From positions 1-50,114 of the IMG/VR virus record IMGVR_UViG_3300045993_000341: 50,114 nucleotides of DNA; one strand, given 5' to 3'. Origin of the DNA: a virus. Positions within the stretch are counted from its first letter, which is position 1. Each line of letters begins with the position of its first letter. Made by a program: the position numbers and the translations under genes. This document shows, piece after piece, positions 45,207-50,114 of the stretch. Under the pieces are notes generated by a model that was not told the origin of the DNA, searched no databases, and worked only from the letters and a program-made list of their open reading frames with translations.

Positions 45207-45520
45207 TCTTCTCCTGCTTGTTCACAATAAAGCGATTCGACCTGTCTCTGTAAACTTTCAATCTCCGTTGCCGCTTCCTCAAGCAAATCTGCAATCCGAT
45301 CTGGTTTACCTTCTTGTACAGACTTCCGTGAAGAGATCTGCCGCCGAATCTCGGCTCGTCTCTTCAGGCGGTAAACTAAATCTTGGTTTTCTTCAAGACC
45401 CTTTGGAATATATGGGCAGTGTATAGCGGAAAGCACATTGCCGTTTTTATCACGAGTTATGATTGATATGTAATCTTTAATCTCATAATAAGTTCCGCGA
45501 TCAATAAGTTCTTTAGACAT
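45200..45520 (-). CDS. Coiled-coil hypothetical protein
   Basis: 106 aa. Beta start (YYEIKDYISIITRDKNGN), then a basic helix and coiled coil (ADLLEEAATEIESLQRQVESL). Function unknown. Confidence 0.6.
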   Translation of the reverse strand: MSKELIDRGTYYEIKDYISIITRDKNGNVLSAIHCPYIPKGLEENQDLVYRLKRRAEIRRQISSRKSVQEGKPDRIADLLEEAATEIESLQRQVESLYCEQAGEDW

Positions 45521-45818
45521 GGCGTGTTTGACTGCATGTATAGCAAAGTTCTGTCATATCAGACATTAGCTTGTCACCACATGATCGACACCGCGTTGGT
45601 CCGAGGCTGTTTGCTTTGATGTTGTACTTGTGAATCTGATTCATAGCGGCTTCCCAGCCTTCTTGGAATGTTTGCCAATGATCTTCGAGTGTAGGATTGA
45701 AGTATTCACCAACTGAATTTCTTTCATAAGCAAATCTACCAACATTAGCACCAAAGTTGGGTGCAGAAATCCTTTCAAATTCTTGTCGCATCAATTCTTG
45801 AACAGATTGTGTTGACAT
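45513..45818 (-). CDS. Hypothetical protein with C-terminal zinc ribbon
   Basis: 101 aa. TFQEGWEAAMNQIHKY in the middle (a phage motif) and CRSCGDKL...CYTC, a four-Cys zinc site. Confidence 0.62.
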   Translation of the reverse strand: MSTQSVQELMRQEFERISAPNFGANVGRFAYERNSVGEYFNPTLEDHWQTFQEGWEAAMNQIHKYNIKANSLGPTRCRSCGDKLMSDMTELCYTCSQTRHV

Positions 45819-45819
45819 A

Positions 45820-46242
45820 TCAAACCTTTACTAAAGCTGTTTCGCCAAAACCATATAAGTGTTTCCGGCCGGGCTCCATGAGGATTACTTCGGTTGACTG
45901 AGTTCCATTCTTGTCCCAATTTGTCTTGATCCAAGATTCTTCATCAAATATAACCGCGATAACAAATCCATCCGGAGTGCAATCGACCGATCGTACAGTA
46001 GCCAAAGCACCTCGAACCAAGAAATGAGCCGATCCAGCCCAGCCACCTGGCATTGGATCTGGACGTTCTTTCAACATCACACGGTCACCTTCTTTGAATG
46101 GAGCAAAGCGATCCATGAGGTAATCATACGCACCTGTGATTTCAGATACATAGTAAGAGCACGGACCCTTCTGAAGCAACATCTGTGCCTCAGTAATCTT
46201 TTCCATTGCCTTGGTGAAATTTTCAAATCTATTCGTCGCCAT
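45820..46242 (-). CDS. Hypothetical protein with KOW/SH3-like segment
   Basis: 140 aa. Helical N terminus; then FKEGDRVMLKERPDP and HFLVRGALATVRSVDC look like small beta-barrel strands. Function unknown. Confidence 0.6.
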   Translation of the reverse strand: MATNRFENFTKAMEKITEAQMLLQKGPCSYYVSEITGAYDYLMDRFAPFKEGDRVMLKERPDPMPGGWAGSAHFLVRGALATVRSVDCTPDGFVIAVIFDEESWIKTNWDKNGTQSTEVILMEPGRKHLYGFGETALVKV

Positions 46243-46381
46243 TTGCTTCTTTCATTTCTTTCAACAATTGGATTGCATATTCATATCCAGACCAATTATC
46301 GACACCAGCATCTTCAAGACATGTGAGCCACGTTAGATCATCTAACATATCTTCATATTCTTTTTTGCTGATCGTCACCAT
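46229..46381 (-). CDS. Small acidic protein
   Basis: 50 aa (MVTISKKEYEDMLDDLTWL...), helical. Overlaps the start of the next gene by 14 nt. Confidence 0.55.
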   Translation of the reverse strand: MVTISKKEYEDMLDDLTWLTCLEDAGVDNWSGYEYAIQLLKEMKEANGDE

Positions 46382-46388
46382 TTCTTGT

Positions 46389-46607
46389 TCAATAAGCATC
46401 ATCTACTCCAAAATGTTTCAATAGTGCTTCCGAGGCAGTCGGACTTGCACATTTAGATTTTACCACACAAACTGCTTCAAGTACAATTTTATCTGCGAAT
46501 ACCTGAAGTGCTTTCTCAGAGAAAACATAGTACACAGTGTCGGTTCGTTCTTCAACTTGCCGGCGATTCGCCCAGACATTAGCAAGTGACTTAATTTTTG
46601 GATTCAT
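46389..46607 (-). CDS. Hypothetical protein
   Basis: 72 aa, basic start then EKALQVFADKIVLEAVCVVK. The start overlaps the upstream stop (ATGA). Confidence 0.58.
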   Translation of the reverse strand: MNPKIKSLANVWANRRQVEERTDTVYYVFSEKALQVFADKIVLEAVCVVKSKCASPTASEALLKHFGVDDAY

Positions 46608-46942
46608 GATACCAACACAGCTTCCATTACTTTATCTTCGTCCAGAATTCGGATCGACCCAGCACCAGCATTTTTGAGTTGTTCTTCAAAACCCAAGTAT
46701 ACTGAGTGAGTATACATCGAAGCTCCGTAGGCATCTTCATGACAGTAGTAAGTTGAACCCGAGTCATTCAAGAAGGCATATATCTTGCCTTCTTTGGTAA
46801 TCTTGGTAACACCAGAGCTGAGTTTCCAGGAATTAGATCCTGCAAATCCGCCGTACCATGAAGCCATTACTTTTGTAACTTTGCCATTGTCGGGAGATTC
46901 AATCTCAACCAACATCCATTTGTCTGGGTAATAATCAGCCAT
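46604..46942 (-). CDS. Conserved phage hypothetical protein
   Basis: 112 aa from ATG 46942 (MADYYPDKWMLVEIES). TKVMASWYGGFAGSNSWKLSSGV is a motif of a widespread phage family (pieces: ASWYGGFAGS, WKLSSG). Function unknown. Confidence 0.68.
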   Translation of the reverse strand: MADYYPDKWMLVEIESPDNGKVTKVMASWYGGFAGSNSWKLSSGVTKITKEGKIYAFLNDSGSTYYCHEDAYGASMYTHSVYLGFEEQLKNAGAGSIRILDEDKVMEAVLVS

Positions 46943-47210
46943 TTCTTTCACTCCTAAATTTTCGTATTGCCTTCATTACTGTGAACACAGCAATGTCAAG
47001 CTCTGTTGCTTCTCGTACATCATCTTCTGAAATAGAACCGTGACGGTGGCCCGGGTCATCTTGCATTACCCAGATCTTTCCATCTTTCTTAGTACGAAGA
47101 TATTCACCGGGAGAGACAATTCGTTCTAACCGGTGCAGTGTAACTTCGTCCTGTTCGCTCAGAGATAATTCTATATCTGAGTACACGGTTTCTGTATGTC
47201 GTAATCTCAT
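46935..47210 (-). CDS. Hypothetical protein
   Basis: 91 aa, acidic middle and basic C terminus (MKAIRKFRSERNG). Start overlaps the upstream stop. Confidence 0.58.
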   Translation of the reverse strand: MRLRHTETVYSDIELSLSEQDEVTLHRLERIVSPGEYLRTKKDGKIWVMQDDPGHRHGSISEDDVREATELDIAVFTVMKAIRKFRSERNG

Positions 47211-47563
47211 TTGATTAATCCTTGTAGTCGAGCAATTTCTGCTTTAATTCTATTCTGTTCTTCTGTATCTTTAGATAGTAACATTTTCTTTGAGTATGCT
47301 ACTGCCGCGGCACCTGGATCTTTGGCTTCAATAATCTCAAGTGGAACAATCCAATCCTTCCAGGCATCTGGGTCACGTTCGGACACTGTGCAAATTCTGA
47401 ATCCACCTTTTGTGTAGTCAATCTGAGTCAGTCGGTATCGTGGGGCAGTTCCATGGAGAATGTTGATCAATGGGTATAGGAATGATTCGATGTCATTTCG
47501 AGTATCCTCTGCTTTTTGAGTAGCATTCTTCCACTTTTCCATCAATTTTTCGAGCTTGTTCAT
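47207..47563 (-). CDS. Hypothetical protein
   Basis: 118 aa. Helical N terminus (MNKLEKLMEKWKNATQK), beta core, helical C terminus (RIKAEIARLQGLIK). Start overlaps the upstream stop (ATGA). Confidence 0.6.
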   Translation of the reverse strand: MNKLEKLMEKWKNATQKAEDTRNDIESFLYPLINILHGTAPRYRLTQIDYTKGGFRICTVSERDPDAWKDWIVPLEIIEAKDPGAAAVAYSKKMLLSKDTEEQNRIKAEIARLQGLIK

Positions 47564-47721
47564 TGCTTTTCCAATTTTTCTTTCAGAATGTTCCGTTCTA
47601 TCTCTAGCTTTTTAGCAAGTCGCATAAGACATAGATATGGAGCTGAAGTCAATTGTTCAAACTCTTGACGCATTTGGTCTAACTTATCACATTCAGGTGT
47701 AAGAGATTTGGTTTCCATCAT
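47560..47721 (-). CDS. Small helical protein
   Basis: 53 aa (MMETKSLTPECDKLDQM...). ATGA overlaps at both ends tie it to PnuC upstream and the next gene downstream. C-terminal Lys-rich helix. Confidence 0.58.
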   Translation of the reverse strand: MMETKSLTPECDKLDQMRQEFEQLTSAPYLCLMRLAKKLEIERNILKEKLEKQ

Positions 47722-48296
47722 TGCTTTACCATCAATTTCTTCCAGTTAAAGAATGACCAGACTGCGTTCACCCAGAAGAATCCATACAACACAGAGGTCA
47801 GATAAAGTTCACGACTCCAGAACAGAGGGACGGACAGAGTATTCACAAGTACCCAGACTTTCCAGTTCTCAATCGAGCGTGACATCAACAGCATCTGCGC
47901 AACTATAGAGAACGTGAGTACCGTAGAATCGATCCAGGGCGCATAAGCATTTGTGAATGAGTGTAGCATCCAACCGTACCCAATAGCGACAACTACGGCG
48001 ATCCCAATTGACATGCTCAACCATACTCGATCGGCCTTGTTTATTTCTAGTTCTTTTGTGACGGAAGTACCCTTAGATTTCCACATGACCCAGCCGTAAA
48101 TTCCGGTGATCAAGAAGAATAGCTGCAGTGTGGCATCGGCATATAGCTGAACGTTGTAGAACATGATGCCGAAGAGAGCCGAGCCGACCAATCCAGTCCA
48201 CCAGGTGTGAATTGAATTCCTACCTGCGAGAAAAATGCAGGCTACGGTAAAAAAGTTTGCCCATGCTTCGAGCGGTGTCCAAGTAAACCAAGTCAT
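47718..48296 (-). CDS. pnuC: PnuC-like nicotinamide riboside transporter
   Basis: 192 aa with GGAG upstream; about seven membrane helices. Typical PnuC features: EAWANFFTVACIFLAGRNS near the start, the GIYGWVMWKSKG motif (about residues 65-76; W.W family motif) and SRSIENWKVWVLVNTLSVPL (about 128-147). It imports nicotinamide riboside by facilitated diffusion, trapped by phosphorylation. The phage NadR can perform that step, so import and NAD synthesis are both phage-encoded. Confidence 0.85.
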   Translation of the reverse strand: MTWFTWTPLEAWANFFTVACIFLAGRNSIHTWWTGLVGSALFGIMFYNVQLYADATLQLFFLITGIYGWVMWKSKGTSVTKELEINKADRVWLSMSIGIAVVVAIGYGWMLHSFTNAYAPWIDSTVLTFSIVAQMLLMSRSIENWKVWVLVNTLSVPLFWSRELYLTSVLYGFFWVNAVWSFFNWKKLMVKQ

Positions 48297-48328
48297 ATCT
48301 AACTCCTAGATTTGTTAATGATGTGTCT

Positions 48329-48357
48329 ATTCTATCACAAAGAAGAATATGTGTAAA
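48329..48357 (-). promoter_or_regulatory. Promoter of the pnuC operon
   Basis: -10 TAGAAT (48329-48334), -35 TTTACA (48352-48357), 17-bp spacer, CATATTC after the -35. Confidence 0.7.
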
Positions 48358-48361
48358 ATTT

Positions 48362-48556
48362 TTATGGAAGTTGTAGAACGAGAGTAATCTCGGATCCAAC
48401 TCCCATACCGTAATCTGCAAGCGTGTGCAGAACATCCGATACTCGATACTTCACTCCGAGTATATAGCAGGTTTCTCCTATATGAGGCACAGATTGCACA
48501 ACTACTGAGGTGCAAGAACCATCTGGGAGTAGAATTTCGATTTCGATTTTTTTCAT
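48362..48556 (-). CDS. Small beta-rich protein
   Basis: 64 aa from ATG 48556 (MKKIEIEILLPDGSC). Beta strands with VPHIGETCYILGVKYRVSDVLH: an SH3-like small barrel is possible. Function unknown. Confidence 0.55.
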   Translation of the reverse strand: MKKIEIEILLPDGSCTSVVVQSVPHIGETCYILGVKYRVSDVLHTLADYGMGVGSEITLVLQLP

Positions 48557-48747
48557 ACGAATTTGATGCGCCAAAAAGTACGCCACATACGAGCAGCAGT
48601 GGTGAGATGGAGAGACAATGTTCCCATCATCAGGCGCCGCTTACGGAACATTCCGAATGGTTTGGCTTTTGGCTGATTCTTCAGCAGCTTATTTGCCGTT
48701 CTTTCATACGACGAGTATTTGATGTACTGAGATGAAATAAGTCTCAT
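48553..48747 (-). CDS. Small basic protein
   Basis: 64 aa, highly basic (FRKRRLMMG, MWRTFWRIKFV). Start overlaps the upstream stop (ATGA). Could bind nucleic acid or membrane. Confidence 0.55.
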   Translation of the reverse strand: MRLISSQYIKYSSYERTANKLLKNQPKAKPFGMFRKRRLMMGTLSLHLTTAARMWRTFWRIKFV

Positions 48748-49046
48748 ACTTGTCCATTCAATTTGTTGATTTCTAGTGACACAGTTTGCACCAGCTGATA
48801 ACTTGAGATAACATTTCCATCGAGCAATTTCTGACCCATGACCAAAAGCAATTCTTTATTGTCTTTGGTTGCGCCGATTGCTTTATCACCTGTGTTCATA
48901 AGAACCTGAGTTCCAGAACCAGGGTAGGTGATGATCAAATAATAGTAAACTTGAGGTACCACAAATTTGTATGTACTTACGGGACCACAGACGTGAGCGA
49001 AGTCACCAGTACCGCCATCGTCATATCCACACTTGTCACATTTCAT
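48744..49046 (-). CDS. Hypothetical protein with N-terminal CxxC
   Basis: 100 aa. MKCDKCGYDD start, His and Cys in FAHVCGPV complete a zinc site; beta-rich middle (VVPQVYYYLIITY). Function unknown. Confidence 0.58.
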   Translation of the reverse strand: MKCDKCGYDDGGTGDFAHVCGPVSTYKFVVPQVYYYLIITYPGSGTQVLMNTGDKAIGATKDNKELLLVMGQKLLDGNVISSYQLVQTVSLEINKLNGQV

Positions 49047-49270
49047 AAAAATCCCGGATTCGTAGGTAAAAATTCAGTTGCCGCATCAAGTTCTTTGTAT
49101 TTGCCGAGATCGCATCCGTCCGACGAATCCATGTCTATACAAACAAGTTTATCGGCACCAAAATTCGTATTGTTATTGGAGGCAAGCCAAGGCGGCAGCA
49201 TAATCTTACAGTAGCCGTAGCCGTCTGTGATCTCGGCCGCACAAAATCTACAGTACTTACAACTTACCAT
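49043..49270 (-). CDS. Small Cys-rich protein
   Basis: 75 aa from ATG 49270 (MVSCKYCRFC). CKYCRFC, YGYCKIM and GADKLVC provide a metal site. Overlaps the hemerythrin stop. Confidence 0.55.
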   Translation of the reverse strand: MVSCKYCRFCAAEITDGYGYCKIMLPPWLASNNNTNFGADKLVCIDMDSSDGCDLGKYKELDAATEFLPTNPGFL

Positions 49271-49655
49271 TTTCTTTAACCCAATTTGCAAATTTCATAT
49301 CTTCGTGGTCCAAATGCGACAAAAACTTTTCTTCAAAATCAGTAATGAAATTATGAGAAAAGTAAGGCGATTTATGTAATGAAGCCGCAAGAGTATTCAG
49401 ATTCTTGATGATCTGACCGTGCTGCTCACAGTGATATTCGATATAAGGATAGTCGTGAGCTACCATGAGTTCACGCTCGGTCTTACAGTGCCGATACATC
49501 ATAAGCTTTAGCTCTGTAACCAACTTCTCTGCGGCCAATTTATCTGCTTCTTTAAGACAGACGATCAAGTTGTCCAGTGTTGTGAACAGCTGAAGATGCT
49601 CGGCATCCATTTGATGGAAACCGGTGATGTAATGGACGAAGCGTTCGGGTGACAT
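49257..49655 (-). CDS. Hemerythrin-domain protein
   Basis: 132 aa four-helix bundle. Di-iron ligand pattern: HQMDAEH (about residues 14-20), MYRHCKTERE (H and E, about 53-62), HCEQH (HxxxH, about 75-79) and HLDHEDMKFANW near the end (HxxxxD). Bacterial hemerythrins bind O2 or sense/handle iron and NO. Rare in phages; fits a microaerophilic or metal-respiring host. Confidence 0.82.
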   Translation of the reverse strand: MSPERFVHYITGFHQMDAEHLQLFTTLDNLIVCLKEADKLAAEKLVTELKLMMYRHCKTERELMVAHDYPYIEYHCEQHGQIIKNLNTLAASLHKSPYFSHNFITDFEEKFLSHLDHEDMKFANWVKENGKL

Positions 49656-49657
49656 GA

Positions 49658-49798
49658 TTACTCATCCCGATTCATGTCTTCAAACACAGAGATAACGATA
49701 TACAGTGGAATATCAAGATCCTCTGCAATTTGCTTAGCAGTTAAACCTTCACCATACAGATCCATGATGAGAAGGTGGAGTTCGGACATACGGCTCAT
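49658..49798 (-). CDS. Small HTH-like protein
   Basis: 46 aa from ATG 49798 with AAGGAAA upstream. YGEGLTAKQIAEDLDIPLYIV fits a resolvase-type helix-turn-helix (pieces: LTAKQIAEDL, PLYIV). Possible small regulator. Confidence 0.6.
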   Translation of the reverse strand: MSRMSELHLLIMDLYGEGLTAKQIAEDLDIPLYIVISVFEDMNRDE

Positions 49799-49822
49799 GA
49801 TTTTTCCTTGTTTCAATGATTC

Positions 49823-49851
49823 ATTATAAACCACCGAGGAATATGTGTAAA
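49823..49851 (-). promoter_or_regulatory. Promoter of the HTH/hemerythrin operon
   Basis: -10 TATAAT (49823-49828), -35 TTTACA (49846-49851), 17-bp spacer, CATATTCC after the -35. Confidence 0.75.
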
Positions 49852-50064
49852 TTAAATGTCCATTGCACACTGATGTGTGGCATCGTGGTCACAGTCGCAT
49901 AGACTGGTGTGATCACCGAAGATTTCCTCACGGTACGGGCATGTATGCTTCTTAACGGAAGTACGCTTTTCCTTCTTGCCGAAGATTCGGTCCCAACCGT
50001 CCACATATGCTTCTTGGTCTGCACTTTTACGGGGAGCATCCCCTTTACCTGCTTCTCTGCTCAT
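49852..50064 (-). CDS. Conserved small phage protein
   Basis: 70 aa. SREAGKGDAPRKSADQEAY then GWDRIFGKK is a signature of a widespread small phage family (KGD.PR...IFGK). C terminus has C/H pairs (CDCDHDATHQC) for metal. Function unknown. Confidence 0.7.
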   Translation of the reverse strand: MSREAGKGDAPRKSADQEAYVDGWDRIFGKKEKRTSVKKHTCPYREEIFGDHTSLCDCDHDATHQCAMDI

Positions 50065-50075
50065 TTTCTCATTCC

Positions 50076-50114
50076 TTAATATTCAATGTTTCCAAGACGA
50101 TCCCAAGTTTTTAC
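50076..50114 (-). CDS. 3' end of a gene cut by the window edge
   Basis: Last 12 codons of a minus-strand frame (VKTWDRLGNIEY, TAA at 50076). AAGGA for the next gene follows it. Identity unknown. Confidence 0.4.
   Translation of the reverse strand, partial: VKTWDRLGNIEY

Noticed and set aside
1-50114. Temperate lifestyle
   Set aside because: No integrase, excisionase, repressor pair or attachment site was seen; gene content is that of a lytic T4-like phage.

Overview
This window is a stretch of the genome of a large T4-like (Straboviridae/Kyanoviridae-type) myovirus. The evidence is a recognisable T4 replication and late-transcription set: sliding clamp gp45, clamp loader gp44/gp62, RegA, DsbA, a gp32-type single-stranded DNA-binding protein, DexA-like exonuclease, PhoH and Hsp20. 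Almost every gene is on the minus strand in tightly coupled, ATGA-overlapping operons, and there is an array of more than 30 tRNAs. The host is not named by the sequence. Multihaem c-type cytochromes, an outer-membrane barrel protein and a hemerythrin point to a Gram-negative, redox-versatile host, perhaps a metal-cycling betaproteobacterium; this is inference.

Layout. 1-3.7 kb: replication and late-transcription genes. 3.7-8.1 kb: UDP-sugar pathway (UDP-glucose dehydrogenase, UDP-glucuronate decarboxylase), a probable TET/GREB1-associated glycosyltransferase, a MazG-like protein and an exonuclease. 8.1-8.55 kb: promoters and a probable structured RNA. 8.55-10.2 kb: DinG/XPD-like helicase on the plus strand. 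10.2-15.3 kb: ClpP-like protease, PD-(D/E)XK nuclease, PhoH, small genes, gp32. 15.4-17.35 kb: a TROVE (Ro60-like) protein preceded by about 480 nt of structured non-coding RNA. 17.35-23.4 kb: NADAR hydrolase, AAA+ ATPase, GNAT, dCMP deaminase, holin-like protein, secreted nuclease, nucleotidyltransferase. 23.4-26.3 kb: two multihaem cytochromes and a TPR/beta-barrel porin. 26.3-34.7 kb: tRNA array covering all 20 amino acids, with HNH and GIY-YIG nuclease genes, small ORFs and many inverted-repeat-bounded RNA units. 34.7-50.1 kb: mostly small accessory genes, with an RNA ligase, NadR, a SLOG-like protein, PnuC and hemerythrin.

Two candidate systems stand out. (i) A phage Ro60/Y-RNA particle: a TROVE protein, plus a family of five non-coding elements with a conserved 5' motif and covarying closing stems. 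One of them (28338-28456) carries a circularly permuted tRNA module like that of bacterial YrlA-type Y RNAs. (ii) A phage porin-cytochrome module that resembles extracellular electron-transfer conduits.

Supporting themes are NAD metabolism (PnuC, NadR, NADAR), hypermodified DNA or surface glycosylation, tRNAs with non-canonical elbows, and a recurring promoter on the minus strand (-35 TTTACA followed by CATATTCC-like sequence, 16-17 bp spacer, -10 TATAAT). All calls are from reading the sequence; no database search or folding program was run.
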